Assembly (NCBI RefSeq): GCF_027925155.1
Contig: NZ_BSDY01000008.1
Coordinates: 62,001-126,000 of the forward strand
DNA: 64,000 bases
Direction of reading: 5' to 3'
Source of the DNA: Propionigenium maris DSM 9537
Lineage (GTDB): Bacteria; Fusobacteriota; Fusobacteriia; Fusobacteriales; Fusobacteriaceae
Positions 8,857 through 17,792 of this stretch are shown piece by piece. Numbering within the stretch: the stretch's first letter is position 1; each line of letters starts with the position of its first letter. Under the pieces are notes generated by a model. It did not search any database, was not told the origin of the DNA, and worked only from the letters and a program-made list of their open reading frames with translations. Both the position numbers and the translations under genes were made by a program.

Positions 8857-9318
8857 ATGAGAGAACAATTTTCAAATATGGAGATGCTTGGAAGTACATA
8901 TAAGATAAGCTGTGGAATAAGGGGAGACCTTACATGTAATATCTACGTGTGCCTGGGAAGCGGGCAGTATTCAGCTGAGGAAACAGCTAAGGCTCTTTCA
9001 GAAACAAGGATGAAGGAGGATATGGAGTGGGAGCTCTATGACTTTGAAGAGGAGAACGGAGGAACTGGAGTTGGGTATACATTTACTCACTCAGATGAGT
9101 CCAATGAACTAGAGGTAATGGTAGAGCTGTGCACTATGAACGGATATAAGTGTGTGTATGAGCTTGTGGCTGAGAGGGGAGACCTGGATCAGGCTGAGGA
9201 AGCTATAGAGGAGCTATTTGGAGAGTTTATCGATGAAAAGTTTGAGGAGATAGACAGGATAGAGGCTGAGATAGCTGAGGAAGTTAAAAAAGGTGAAAAG
9301 TCTTCAAAAAGAAAGTAA
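8857..9318 (+). CDS. hypothetical acidic protein
   Basis: 153 residues, markedly acidic (many Glu/Asp), no signal peptide or membrane segment; the C-terminal third is a Glu/Lys-rich predicted helix. Three cysteines (CGIRG, TCNIYVC) lie in the first 35 residues. AGGAGGATATAG directly precedes the ATG, and a 14-bp terminator stem overlaps the stop. Not recognised; cytosolic by composition. Repeat copy 2 starts in its terminator. Confidence 0.8.
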   Translation: MREQFSNMEMLGSTYKISCGIRGDLTCNIYVCLGSGQYSAEETAKALSETRMKEDMEWELYDFEEENGGTGVGYTFTHSDESNELEVMVELCTMNGYKCVYELVAERGDLDQAEEAIEELFGEFIDEKFEEIDRIEAEIAEEVKKGEKSSKRK

Positions 9319-9351
9319 AAGGTATCCAGAGTTTTCTCTGGATACCTTTTT
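9317..9351 (+). terminator. strong intrinsic terminator
   Basis: Long stem built on AAAAGGTATCCAGAG and its complement with a short T-rich loop, followed by T6. Confidence 0.92.
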
Positions 9352-9447
9352 TATTGTTAAAGAAAGTATAGAATTTGTAAAAACACTGAATCAAATGATA
9401 AGTGTTCCAAATTATTATAAGGATGCAACGTCATGTTGCTTTTTATA
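9352..9447 (+). repeat. dispersed ~95-bp repeat, copy 2
   Basis: Starts in the T-tract of the preceding terminator. The 3' hairpin (9425-9439) is GCAACG-TCA-TGTTGC: the C-to-T change relative to other copies keeps pairing as a G-U wobble. The stop codon of the convergent MarR gene (9443-9445) lies in its terminal T-tract. Confidence 0.8.
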
Positions 9448-9853
9448 GAAGGAAGTTGAGCCTTTCTATAGCTTTCTCCAGTGTTGCTAGGGATTTGTAA
9501 TCGGACTCAGTAAGGAAGGATTCCACCCACTTCTCAGATAATGAGACAACCTTTCTTCCCTCCTCTGAAAGATGGATCTCGGTCTTCTTCATCCCCTTGT
9601 TTTCAGATACTTCTATCTGAAGAAGTTTGAAGTAGTCGAGGTTTCCTATCATCCTGCTTATCATAGGGGAGGAGATGGCCATCTTCTTGGCCAGGGCATA
9701 CTGGGTAGTTCCCTCTGCCCCACCGATGTGAAAGAGGAGAAGATATTCCGAATAACTAAGAGAGATAGAAAACTCTCTGGAAAGAAACTCCTCTACAGAC
9801 CTTTCCAGCATCATCTTTGCCTTTCTCATTGTTCCAAGTTTAAATAATGGCAT
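9443..9853 (-). CDS. MarR family transcriptional regulator (distal)
   Basis: 136-residue winged-helix regulator. The N-terminal dimerisation helix is followed by a helix-turn-helix around YALAKKMAISSPMISRMIGNL and a wing ending KKTEIHLSEEGRKV, the usual MarR order. Three ATGs follow AGGAGGGG; the third (9853) has the best spacing. The gene overlaps the upstream MarR gene by 14 bases, so the pair is probably translationally coupled. Ligand unknown; a divergent outer-membrane gene starts at 10512 and may be a target. Confidence 0.85.
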   Translation of the reverse strand: MPLFKLGTMRKAKMMLERSVEEFLSREFSISLSYSEYLLLFHIGGAEGTTQYALAKKMAISSPMISRMIGNLDYFKLLQIEVSENKGMKKTEIHLSEEGRKVVSLSEKWVESFLTESDYKSLATLEKAIERLNFLL

Positions 9854-10292
9854 CATCATCCCCTCCTGCAATCCTCTCTATAATTGAGTAGTAGTTATCG
9901 ATAGCTTCATTGATCTCTGCTATGGCGTCCTCCTCCTGAAACTCCCTGAAGATCTTTTCAGCCATGTGGATCCTGTAGGCAACCATCATGTCCTGGGCAA
10001 TGGGAGAGAGGTTAAGGGCAAACTTCAGAGGGGTCTCCGATACAACCCTCCTTGTAATGAGTTCCTTCTTCTCCAGCTTCTTGATAACCTGACTTACCTG
10101 GGGAAGGTTCAGAGTGGACATCTTAGAGAGGTCGTAGAGACTGGATTCCGGGTTGTGGATCAGGTACTGAAGACATATTAACTCTGTATGGGAGAGGGCA
10201 ACATTGTAGACCCTTTTCATATATTTTTTTAGAGATCTTTCAAAGAGAAACTTTCCCCTGTGGATCTCACAGATAGTTTCAAAAAACTGCAT
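9840..10292 (-). CDS. MarR family transcriptional regulator (proximal)
   Basis: 150 residues. The recognition region is LYDLSKMSTLNLPQVSQVIK, followed by EKKELITRRVV and an acidic C-terminal helix. It is clearly related in fold to its downstream neighbour but divergent in sequence, so a heterodimer or two-ligand system is possible. AGGAGG precedes the ATG by 6 bases. First gene of a two-gene operon read away from the outer-membrane protein gene. Targets unknown. Confidence 0.85.
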   Translation of the reverse strand: MQFFETICEIHRGKFLFERSLKKYMKRVYNVALSHTELICLQYLIHNPESSLYDLSKMSTLNLPQVSQVIKKLEKKELITRRVVSETPLKFALNLSPIAQDMMVAYRIHMAEKIFREFQEEDAIAEINEAIDNYYSIIERIAGGDDDAII

Positions 10293-10432
10293 AGACTACC
10301 TCCTGTCAAAAAACAATATCTTCATATTATAACATAGGAGGCAGAAATATCCCTAAGACATATTACCTAGAGTAATGGAAGGGTCAAAACAACATAATAT
10401 TTTTCATATATCAATAGTTATTTTAGTTAACG

Positions 10433-10460
10433 TTGACTTTTTTGAGGATTTCAATATACC
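10433..10460 (+). promoter_or_regulatory. promoter of outer-membrane barrel gene
   Basis: TTGACT (10433-10438), 16-bp spacer, TATACC (10455-10460). The -35 is embedded in GTTAACGTTGAC, which has palindromic character and could be an operator for the divergent MarR pair (inference). Confidence 0.45.
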
Positions 10461-10511
10461 CAGCGTAAGGCTGTAGAATTCCTCCGTTAATAAAATTATT
10501 GGAGGTTAGTT

Positions 10512-11135
10512 ATGAGAAAGTTATTATCGGCTTTGGTATTATTGGTGGCAGTTTCTAGTGTTTATGCAGAAAAGGGTGAGTTTTCATATATTCCTAAGGT
10601 AAAGGTAGGGGCGAGTAAGGCCGACCTAGATTATGGAGGATATTCTGCTACAGATACAGAGCCAACGATTGGATTAGGGATGGACATCCTTTATGGTTTT
10701 ACAGATAACTTTGAGGCAGGAGTGGGAGTGAGCCTTGAGAGGAACTATATAGCCAAGGACTTTGGAGATTTTATTGGAGAGTCTGAGGATACAAGATTTG
10801 GTCAGCTATTTTTAACGGGAAGATACAACTTCAGAAACAGCTCGGAATTCACTCCGTTTATCCAAGCTAAAGCAGGATTAGCAAGAGGTGGAGAATCATT
10901 CTCAAAGTCATATCAGACAAGGGATAGTTACTACTCTGGATCGGTAGATATGGATGCTACAGCTGTTTACGGAATTTCAACAGGAATTGAGTATAAGAGT
11001 GTTAATGTAGAGTTAGGATATGAGGTTATCAAGGTAGATCTTGATATGGAAGGAAGTCATAATGGTCAGAAAGAATCTATGTCGATGGAAGAAGACATTA
11101 AGACTATCTACCTGGCTGTTGGATACAGATTCTAA
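10512..11135 (+). CDS. outer-membrane beta-barrel protein
   Basis: 207 residues with a clear signal peptide (MRKLLSALVLLVAVSSVYA, cleavage after YA). The mature part has alternating hydrophobic/polar strands rich in Gly, Tyr and aromatic residues and ends in VGYRF, the C-terminal Phe signature of barrels inserted by BAM. Its size suggests an 8-strand barrel of the OmpA-N/OmpW type rather than a large porin. RBS GGAGG precedes the ATG. It is divergent from two MarR regulators, which may control it. Ligand or role unknown. Confidence 0.85.
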   Translation: MRKLLSALVLLVAVSSVYAEKGEFSYIPKVKVGASKADLDYGGYSATDTEPTIGLGMDILYGFTDNFEAGVGVSLERNYIAKDFGDFIGESEDTRFGQLFLTGRYNFRNSSEFTPFIQAKAGLARGGESFSKSYQTRDSYYSGSVDMDATAVYGISTGIEYKSVNVELGYEVIKVDLDMEGSHNGQKESMSMEEDIKTIYLAVGYRF

Positions 11136-11176
11136 TCTAAAAAATTAAGATAATATAGATTATATTGTGTAAAGTA

Positions 11177-11205
11177 AAAAGCCGCCAAAAAAGGCGGCTT
11201 TTTTA
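11177..11205 (+). terminator. intrinsic terminator of barrel gene
   Basis: GCCGCC/GGCGGC stem (11181-11186, 11193-11198) in an A-rich/T-rich setting with T6. Confidence 0.92.
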
Positions 11206-11269
11206 ATTGCCTCTTTATAGTATAATAAGTTATTAATGTAAAGAGAGTTTTTCAGGGAGAGAGATATGT

Positions 11270-11833
11270 ATGTACTATGAGGAGAGAGCGATAAAGGACA
11301 GGAAGTTAGTAGGGGAAAGTTTTTCAGGGGATGAGTTTTTTGAGGTGGTATTTGAAAGGTGTGATTTTACAGAGAGCAGGTTTGATGACGGGGACCTGGA
11401 GGAGTGTACCTTTGATAACTGCGACCTCTCCCTTGTTAGCTTTAACGGTGCCAGGTTCAAGGGAGTAAGGTTTATAGGGTGCAAGATACAGGGGGTGGAC
11501 TTCTCCAAGAATTCTAGCCTATTCTTCGACTGCACCTTCGAGGGATGCACCCTGAGGTACTGTACCTTTGGAGACCTCAATTTAAAGGGAGTGGAGTTCA
11601 GGGAAAGCCAGGTTGAAGAGTGTAACTTTGAGGGGTGTGATATGAGGGGAGCAATCATAGAGGAAAGCAGCTTTAGGGGAAGCAGCTTTAGCAGGTGCGA
11701 CCTGAGGAAAACTAAGTTTAAAAAAAGTGAAGATATAGGAATAAATCCAGTGGATAACAAAACTGAGGGGATGGAAATTCCGGCCTTGGAGGCGGGGAAC
11801 ATCCTCAGTTACTTTGGAATAAAGCTTAAATAG
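11270..11833 (+). CDS. pentapeptide-repeat protein
   Basis: 187 residues consisting almost wholly of A(D/N)LxF-type pentapeptides (for example DFTES, TFDNC, SFNGA, DFSKN, SFRGS), predicting a right-handed quadrilateral beta-helix. Cysteine occurs unusually often in the loop positions (DFTES...CTFDNCDL...GC). Such proteins include Qnr/MfpA-like gyrase protectors and many of unknown role; nothing here assigns one. The start at 11270 follows GGGAGAGAG. It precedes a TPR gene by 10 bases, probably an operon. Confidence 0.9.
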   Translation: MYYEERAIKDRKLVGESFSGDEFFEVVFERCDFTESRFDDGDLEECTFDNCDLSLVSFNGARFKGVRFIGCKIQGVDFSKNSSLFFDCTFEGCTLRYCTFGDLNLKGVEFRESQVEECNFEGCDMRGAIIEESSFRGSSFSRCDLRKTKFKKSEDIGINPVDNKTEGMEIPALEAGNILSYFGIKLK

Positions 11834-11843
11834 AGGAGGAAGT

Positions 11844-12233
11844 ATGAAGATATATGAGGAGTTAAGAAAAAGATATGAAGGTATAGAGGAGTACAGTATG
11901 GAAAGCGGAGACTGGGAGGATGCGGGAGTAGAGGCCTATAAGGCTGGAAACTATCTGAAGGCTGTAGAGGAGTTTCAGAGGGTGATAGTATCTATTCCAG
12001 ACCACTACAACGCCTATGAGATGTGCAGCTATGCTCTTTATAAAAGTGGAGAGAGGAAGAAGGCTGTGGGGTATCTAGAGGAGGGGCTGGAGATAGCAAA
12101 ATCTTATCACTGTGAGTCGGAGATCCTTGAGGAAGTGTTAGAGGAAGTAGTAGAAGATATGGAGAGAAGTCTTAAAGGGATGAAGAAGGGTGAGGAGCTG
12201 GATACAGAGTATATAGAGGAAATAATGGAATAA
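11844..12233 (+). CDS. TPR-repeat protein
   Basis: 129 residues. AYKAGNYLKAVEEFQRVIVSIPDHYNAYEMCSYALYKSGERKKAVGYLE-type sequence gives about two tetratricopeptide repeats (about residues 30-95), then an acidic helical tail. A likely cytosolic protein-interaction scaffold. GAGGAGGAAGT precedes the ATG, and it sits 10 bases after the pentapeptide-repeat gene, suggesting a shared transcript. No terminator directly after the stop; the next one on this strand is at 12583. Confidence 0.82.
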   Translation: MKIYEELRKRYEGIEEYSMESGDWEDAGVEAYKAGNYLKAVEEFQRVIVSIPDHYNAYEMCSYALYKSGERKKAVGYLEEGLEIAKSYHCESEILEEVLEEVVEDMERSLKGMKKGEELDTEYIEEIME

Positions 12234-12274
12234 AGGAGTCTGAATTACAAAGTGAAGAGTACTTCTAAAGGTTA

Positions 12275-12582
12275 AAATTTTTAGAGCACTAACATATAGC
12301 CGCAGAGAGGCTGGAGTCTTCTACAGAAAAGCTCTAAATAGTAATCGTCAATTGACACGAATAGGCTTTAAATGGACCGGAGATAGTCGTCGGGCACCAC
12401 AATAAGAATGTATCCTAATTCCGTTGTACTTATTAGGTTCTATCTAGAGTCCATAAAAGGAATAGGTGCTTTGAGTTACTAAAAAAGACCATATTGAAGG
12501 TCTTGAACTTTGGGCACCTTTTTTTCAAGAGAAAGGTGCGAAATTTGTATTAAGTCGATAGAAAATTTATTTTATAAAAAGT
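12275..12582 (+). ncRNA. candidate structured RNA or long 3' UTR
   Basis: No ORF. Several complementary arms are visible: TTTAGAGC/GCTCTAAA (12280-12287, 12331-12338) enclosing AGCC/GGCT; GTCAATTGAC palindrome (near 12348); AATAAG (12401-12406) and CCTAAT (12414-12419) that compete for overlapping partners at 12429-12437; AAGACC/GGTCTT (12485-12504); GCACCTTT/AAAGGTGC (12514-12539). A strong terminator closes the region. It may be a standalone RNA, the 3' UTR of the TPR transcript, or a decayed element. Matches no riboswitch consensus I know. Confidence 0.3.
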
Positions 12583-12630
12583 AGCTGACCATAAGTGGTA
12601 ATTCACTTAATTAGGTCAGCTGTTTTTTTT
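12583..12630 (+). terminator. strong two-tier intrinsic terminator
   Basis: Outer arms AGCTGACC/GGTCAGCT (12583-12590, 12614-12621), inner arms AAGTG/CACTT, then T8. There is no coding gene just upstream on this strand. Confidence 0.9.
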
Positions 12631-12725
12631 ATTATTAAGGAAAGTATAAAATTTATAAAGAAATTGCGTGAAGTAATGAGAGGTCCAACTGGTTATTAGG
12701 ATGCAACGTCACGTTGCTTTTTAGT
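12630..12725 (+). repeat. dispersed ~95-bp repeat, copy 3
   Basis: Begins in the T8 of the preceding terminator and ends in GCAACG-TCA-CGTTGC (12703-12717) plus T5. The stop codon of the convergent PHP gene (12721-12723) overlaps the terminal T-tract, as in copy 2. Confidence 0.8.
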
Positions 12726-13536
12726 CTAACTTTATAAACTTTGGTTTTCTTTCATTGAAAACGGCATAGTAGTCAAATCCGCAACCCTTTAGCAGCTCAA
12801 AGGCTTTGTCGAAATCCTTGGCTACATGGGAAGCTATGTGGGAGTCGGAGCCTATGGTAACGATCTCTCCCCCCAGCTCCCTGTATTTTTTTAAGATCAG
12901 GTCGTTGGGATAGGGCTCAGAGGTACCATATCTATAAGCAGAGGTGTTTATCTCCAGTCCTGAATTGTTTTTAACAAGGGTTTTAAGGATCTCCTCTATT
13001 AGGTCCCAGTGCTTTTTATAGTCTATGATGTTGAAGTCCCTATGTACATTTCTTCCATACCTCTTTATAAAGTCCAGGTGTCCGCAAACTGAGATATCCT
13101 TGAAGATAGTTGCATTTTTCAGGGTCTCCTGGAAATAGATGGCATGGGCCTCATCCCTTGTTTTACATAGGAAGAAGTCATCCTCCACAGGGTTTTTACC
13201 TATAGCACAGTGGGTGGAACCTATTATAAAGTCAAGGCTCCTGTTGGCTGCAAGGGCATTAAACTCATCTGCAAGGTGGGGCTGGAGTCCAAACTCTACA
13301 CCGATATTTATCTTTAAATTTTTCTTTAATCTCTCACGGAAATTCTTGAGGAGGGAGATATACTCCTCCATGTCAAATTCAAACTCCGCACTTCCAGAGG
13401 GGAAGTCTGGATCCACATGGTCTGTAATGGTGACCTCCTGGATCTTATTTTCTATGGCATAGTTAAAGATATTTTCCAGCTTCTCCTGGCAGTCGCCGGA
13501 AAAGAGGGAGTGGATATGGCTATCGGCTATATACAT
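12721..13536 (-). CDS. PHP-domain histidinol-phosphatase family protein
   Basis: 271 residues of the HisJ/PHP metal-dependent phosphoesterase family. Metal ligands are visible in DSHIHS (residues 5-10), TDHVD (about 38-42), the GSTHC segment, CGHLDFIKR and the C-terminal GSDSHIASHV. HisJ-type enzymes hydrolyse histidinol phosphate, but PHP relatives act on other phosphate esters, and no his gene is nearby, so substrate is uncertain. It stands alone on the minus strand, divergent from rpsB. The ATG at 13536 follows AGGAGGATTTCA. Confidence 0.85.
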   Translation of the reverse strand: MYIADSHIHSLFSGDCQEKLENIFNYAIENKIQEVTITDHVDPDFPSGSAEFEFDMEEYISLLKNFRERLKKNLKINIGVEFGLQPHLADEFNALAANRSLDFIIGSTHCAIGKNPVEDDFFLCKTRDEAHAIYFQETLKNATIFKDISVCGHLDFIKRYGRNVHRDFNIIDYKKHWDLIEEILKTLVKNNSGLEINTSAYRYGTSEPYPNDLILKKYRELGGEIVTIGSDSHIASHVAKDFDKAFELLKGCGFDYYAVFNERKPKFIKLD

Positions 13537-13672
13537 TGAAATCCTCCTAAAGTCTTTTTTTTAATAATTGTAACTAAATAAGACTCCCTTGTCCACATAA
13601 ATGAAGTGAGAGAGGCGTTGTTTTATCTATTATAGAGAGGAAGGTTTTGGCTTTTAAGGGAAGGAAAAAACC

Positions 13673-13701
13673 TTGACAAGAAGTAGGTGGTTTGCTATAA
13701 T
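13673..13701 (+). promoter_or_regulatory. consensus promoter of rpsB operon
   Basis: TTGACA (13673-13678), 17-bp spacer, extended -10 TGCTATAAT (TATAAT at 13696-13701). A perfect consensus promoter, fitting a highly expressed ribosomal gene. Confidence 0.92.
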
Positions 13702-13734
13702 TAAGCGTTGTTTAAATACACACATTGATTATTT

Positions 13735-13767
13735 CTAGGGGTGGTGTCTGATATTCAGATGTCCTAG
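13735..13767 (+). promoter_or_regulatory. rpsB leader structure, possible S2 autoregulatory site
   Basis: Outer stem CTAGG/CCTAG (13735-13739, 13763-13767), internal loop GGTGGTG opposite TGT, inner stem TCTGA/TCAGA (13747-13751, 13755-13759). It lies between the promoter and rpsB, where autoregulatory S2 sites occur in other bacteria; that role is inference. Confidence 0.5.
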
Positions 13768-13814
13768 TTTTGAGATCAATGGAAGAAAAAACCAAAAATC
13801 AGGAGGAAACAAAA

Positions 13815-14558
13815 ATGGCAGTAGTAACTATGAAACAATTACTAGAAGCTGGTGTGCACTTCGGTCACCAGGCTAAGAGATGGAACCCTAAGATGGCTAA
13901 GTACATCTTCACAGAGAGAAATGGAATTCACGTAATCGACCTTCACAAGTCACTTAAGATGATCGAAGTTGCTTACAACGTAGTAAGAGAGATCGCTGAG
14001 AACGGTGGAGAAGTTCTTTTCGTAGGAACAAAGAAGCAAGCTCAAGAGGCAGTAAAAGAGCAAGCTGAAAGAGCTGGAATGTACTACATCAACAACAGAT
14101 GGCTTGGTGGAATGCTAACTAACTTCCAAACTATCAAGACTAGAGTAGCTAGACTTAAAGAGCTTGAGACACTTGATGCTGATGGAACTCTAGATACTTC
14201 ATACACTAAGAAGGAAGCAGCTAACATGAGAAAAGAGCTTGCTAAGCTTTCTAAGAACCTTTCTGGAATCAAGAACATGAAGAAACTTCCAGCGGCTATC
14301 TTCGTAGTAGACGTTAAGAAGGAAGCACTTGCAGTAACTGAGGCAGTAAACCTTGGTATCCCTGTAATCGCAATGGTTGACTCAAACGTAGATCCAGACA
14401 ACATCACTTACCCAATTCCTGCAAACGACGATGCAATCAGATCGGTAAAGCTTATGTCTACAATCGTAGCTAACGCTGTAATCGAAGGAAATCAAGGTGC
14501 AGAAGTTGAAGCTACTGAAGCTACTAACGAAGTAGTTGCAGAAGGTTCAGCAGAGTAA
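13815..14558 (+). CDS. rpsB: 30S ribosomal protein S2
   Basis: 247 residues of the small-subunit protein S2. The N-terminus [19 protein letters not shown] and the later motifs [12 protein letters not shown] and [17 protein letters not shown] are diagnostic. The start is placed at 13815, with AGGAGG 8 bases upstream, rather than at earlier in-frame codons. First gene of the rpsB-tsf-pyrH-frr cluster, with a consensus promoter and structured leader. The C-terminal ~20 residues are acidic and Ala/Thr/Glu-rich, a variable part of S2. Codon use is of the highly expressed type. Confidence 0.98.
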   Translation: MAVVTMKQLLEAGVHFGHQAKRWNPKMAKYIFTERNGIHVIDLHKSLKMIEVAYNVVREIAENGGEVLFVGTKKQAQEAVKEQAERAGMYYINNRWLGGMLTNFQTIKTRVARLKELETLDADGTLDTSYTKKEAANMRKELAKLSKNLSGIKNMKKLPAAIFVVDVKKEALAVTEAVNLGIPVIAMVDSNVDPDNITYPIPANDDAIRSVKLMSTIVANAVIEGNQGAEVEATEATNEVVAEGSAE

Positions 14559-14602
14559 TTGATACTTTAAATATAAAAAAGTTAAATTATAGATAAGCCT
14601 GG

Positions 14603-14629
14603 ATTGAGTACTTGAAATTAGTACTCAAT
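14603..14629 (+). terminator. hairpin between rpsB and tsf, partial terminator
   Basis: Perfect 10-bp stem ATTGAGTACT/AGTACTCAAT with a 7-base loop, followed by TCTTGTATTGT, a poor T-tract. Likely attenuates or processes the rpsB-tsf transcript. Confidence 0.55.
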
Positions 14630-14729
14630 TCTTGTATTGTATAGGTTGTAAGGGAGAGATAGTAAAATATCTCATTAAACAGCTAAAAAATACTATAAAA
14701 TAATACTATTAGACCAGGAGGAAATAGAA

Positions 14730-15620
14730 ATGGCAGCTATTACGGCTAAGATGGTAAAAGAGTTAAGAGAAATAACAGCAGCAGGAATGATGGACTGTAA
14801 AAAAGCACTAACTGAAAAAGACGGTGATATGGAAGCAGCGATCACACTACTAAGAGAAAAGGGAATGGCTAAGGCAGCTAAGAAGGCTGACAGAGTAGCA
14901 GCTGAAGGACTTATCTTCGACGGTGTTTCTGCAGACCACAAAACAGCTATCCTAGTTGAGTTCAACTCTGAGACTGATTTCGTAGCAAAGAACCCTGAGT
15001 TCGTAAGCTTTGGAAAGAAGCTTGTTGAGCTTGCACTTGCAAACAACGTAGCAACTGCAGAGGAGCTTAAGGCAGTAGAGGTTGACGGTAAGACTGTTGA
15101 GACTCTAGTAACTGAGCTAATCGCTAAGATCGGAGAGAACATGACTCTTAGAAAGGTTGAGAAGATAACTACAGACGCTGGTTTCGTAGCTACTTACAGC
15201 CACATGGGAGGAAAGCTTTGTGTAGTAACTGAGCTTGCAGGAGAGGCTAACGCTGAGACTGTTGAAAAAGCAAGAGGAATCGCTATGCACGTAGCAGCTA
15301 TGAACCCTGGGTACCTTAAGCCAGAGGACGTAACAGCTGACGACCTTAAGAAGGAGATGGAGATTGCAAGAGTTCAGCTTCTAGACGAAGGTAAGCCAGA
15401 GAAGATCATCGACAACATCCTTAAAGGAAAAGAGAGAAAGTTCTATGAGGAGCAGTGTCTTGTTAAGCAGGTTTATGTAAGAGCTGAGGACAAGGAAACT
15501 GTAGAGCAGTTTGCTGGAGACAATACAGTACTTTCATACACTAGAGTAAAAGTTGGAGAGGGAATCGAGAAAAAAGAAGAAGATTTCGCAGCAGAAGTAG
15601 CAGCTCAAATCAACGGTTAA
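14730..15620 (+). CDS. tsf: elongation factor Ts
   Basis: 296 residues. The nucleotide-exchange factor for EF-Tu. The N-terminal UBA-like module contains [21 protein letters not shown] and the core has the [10 protein letters not shown] motif that inserts into EF-Tu; [13 protein letters not shown] lies near the C-terminus. Length matches the family. AGGAGG is 9 bases before the ATG. It follows rpsB after a hairpin and precedes pyrH after a terminator-like hairpin, so it is probably cotranscribed with rpsB at reduced level. Confidence 0.98.
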   Translation: MAAITAKMVKELREITAAGMMDCKKALTEKDGDMEAAITLLREKGMAKAAKKADRVAAEGLIFDGVSADHKTAILVEFNSETDFVAKNPEFVSFGKKLVELALANNVATAEELKAVEVDGKTVETLVTELIAKIGENMTLRKVEKITTDAGFVATYSHMGGKLCVVTELAGEANAETVEKARGIAMHVAAMNPGYLKPEDVTADDLKKEMEIARVQLLDEGKPEKIIDNILKGKERKFYEEQCLVKQVYVRAEDKETVEQFAGDNTVLSYTRVKVGEGIEKKEEDFAAEVAAQING

Positions 15621-15634
15621 TTATAAAATTATAA

Positions 15635-16393
<759 letters not shown>

Positions 16394-16416
16394 TAAAATT
16401 TTGATCAAGGATAACT

Positions 16417-16445
16417 TTGACAAAATTCTGTAAATAAAGTAGGAT
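16417..16445 (+). promoter_or_regulatory. promoter of frr
   Basis: TTGACA (16417-16422), 17-bp spacer, TAGGAT (16440-16445), 50 bases before frr; suggests frr has its own promoter. Confidence 0.6.
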
Positions 16446-16498
16446 TAAGATAAGAGAAAGTATGAAACTTTGAGTAAGAATATTTTAGGAGGAAAAAA

Positions 16499-17059
16499 AT
16501 GCCAGCAAATAAAATGATGACAGATTGTCAAACAAAAATGGATAAGGCAATAGAATCTACAAAGCACCACTTTGCTTCGATCAGAGCAGGTAGAGCAAAC
16601 GTATCTATGCTAGACGGAGTAAAGGTTGAGCAGTACGGTTCTGAGATGCCACTAAACCAGATCGGAAGTGTATCAGCACCAGAAGCTAGACTTCTAGTAA
16701 TCGATCCTTGGGATAAGTCGGTAATCCCTGCTATCGAGAAGGCTATCCAGGCTTCAAACATCGGACTAACTCCAAACAACGACGGTAAGGTAATCAGACT
16801 TCAGATTCCTGAGCTTACTGCAGAGAGAAGAAAAGAGTATGTAAAGATGGCTAAGGGAGAGGCTGAAAACGGTAAGGTAGCTGTAAGAAACATCAGAAAG
16901 GATGCTAACAACCACCTTAGAAAGCTTGAGAAGGATGGAGATATCACTCAGGATGAGCTAAAAGAGTTTGAAACTAAGGTACAGAAGCTTACTGATGACC
17001 ACATCAAGAAGATCGACGAACTTTACAAGGCAAAGGAAAAAGAGATCACAACTGTATAG
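16499..17059 (+). CDS. frr: ribosome recycling factor
   Basis: 186 residues. Splits post-termination ribosomes together with EF-G. It has the RRF core: KAIESTKHHFASIRAGRANVSMLDG (helix 1), VDYYG-like VEQYGSEMPLNQIGSV, PELTAERRKEYVKMAKGEAENGKVAVRNIR, and a C-terminal helix with DDHIKKIDELYKAKEKEI. AGGAGG lies 8 bases upstream of the ATG. It is followed by a strong terminator, so it ends the first part of the conserved cluster; uppS resumes only 3 kb later. Confidence 0.98.
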   Translation: MPANKMMTDCQTKMDKAIESTKHHFASIRAGRANVSMLDGVKVEQYGSEMPLNQIGSVSAPEARLLVIDPWDKSVIPAIEKAIQASNIGLTPNNDGKVIRLQIPELTAERRKEYVKMAKGEAENGKVAVRNIRKDANNHLRKLEKDGDITQDELKEFETKVQKLTDDHIKKIDELYKAKEKEITTV

Positions 17060-17069
17060 TTTAAGTATG

Positions 17070-17096
17070 GCAGAGTCTTAGGACTCTGCTTTTTTT
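17070..17096 (+). terminator. intrinsic terminator of frr
   Basis: GCAGAGTC-TTAG-GACTCTGC stem (17070-17077, 17082-17089) and T7. Confidence 0.93.
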
Positions 17097-17165
17097 ATTT
17101 AAAAATCAATTTCTGTTAATGTTTCTCCAGTATCCCTTAGTATAGCAAAGAGGGAGGTGAGATAT

Positions 17166-17528
17166 ATGAAAATCTACAAATTAGCAACCTTATCTATATT
17201 TTTAATGACTAATCTCTTGATATTTGGATATGTAAACCCCCTTGGAAACCTTTCATTAGATGAGATTCAGGGGGATGCAAGAAAAAGAGCAGAGATGACA
17301 AGGATAGCTGAGATAGAGGAAGAGATGTATCTAGAGAGAAGTCCCAGGGAGACTCAGTGGCTTACAGAGGAGGAACCAGAAGATGCAAGGCTCATAATGT
17401 ATCTAGACCCAGCTGTTGGATATGGACCAAGGAAGGATTATGAACTCATAGAAGCCATTGAATATAAGTATCCTGACGGAACTACAAGAATTGTATCCTA
17501 TGACGGTACACTTCTTAAAGATAAGTAA
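17166..17528 (+). CDS. hypothetical secreted or membrane-anchored protein
   Basis: 120 residues with a Lys-containing N-terminus and one hydrophobic stretch (LATLSIFLMTNLLIFGY, about residues 6-22) acting as a signal peptide or anchor. The rest is hydrophilic, with a Glu/Arg-rich middle and a C-terminal DLKYPDGTTRIVSYDG-like beta-hairpin. The start at 17166 is supported by GGGAGGTGA 5 bases upstream. It stands alone between terminators and is followed by repeat copy 4. Function unknown; periplasmic location inferred. Confidence 0.78.
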   Translation: MKIYKLATLSIFLMTNLLIFGYVNPLGNLSLDEIQGDARKRAEMTRIAEIEEEMYLERSPRETQWLTEEEPEDARLIMYLDPAVGYGPRKDYELIEAIEYKYPDGTTRIVSYDGTLLKDK

Positions 17529-17530
17529 AG

Positions 17531-17553
17531 AAGCCGGTTTTACCGGTTTTTTT
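17531..17553 (+). terminator. intrinsic terminator
   Basis: AAGCCGGT-TTT-ACCGGTTT stem with T7; repeat copy 4 starts in the T-tract. Confidence 0.85.
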
Positions 17554-17646
17554 ATTATTGAAGAAGTATAGGATTTATAAAAAACTAAATGAAGTGATGA
17601 GCTTCCCAAATGATTATTAGGGTGCAACGTCACGTTGATTTTTATT
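17553..17646 (+). repeat. dispersed ~95-bp repeat, copy 4
   Basis: Starts in the terminator T-tract; 3' hairpin GCAACG-TCA-CGTTG(A) (17624-17638) with one lost closing base pair, then T5. Located in the first break of the rpsB-rseP cluster. Confidence 0.8.
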
Positions 17647-17668
17647 AAGAGATTTCATAGTAAGTTAG

Positions 17669-17697
17669 TCGACAATTGCTGATTTTTATTATATAAT
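17669..17697 (+). promoter_or_regulatory. promoter of the kinase gene
   Basis: TCGACA (17669-17674), 17-bp spacer, TATAAT (17692-17697). Confidence 0.6.
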
Positions 17698-17792
17698 ACG
17701 TGAATGTCTTCAAAAGTATGCAAGGTGGCGCAGAAGGTTCACTTAAGGTGAGATAAAATAAAGGTATATTATAATCAGAGAGGTAATGAAAA

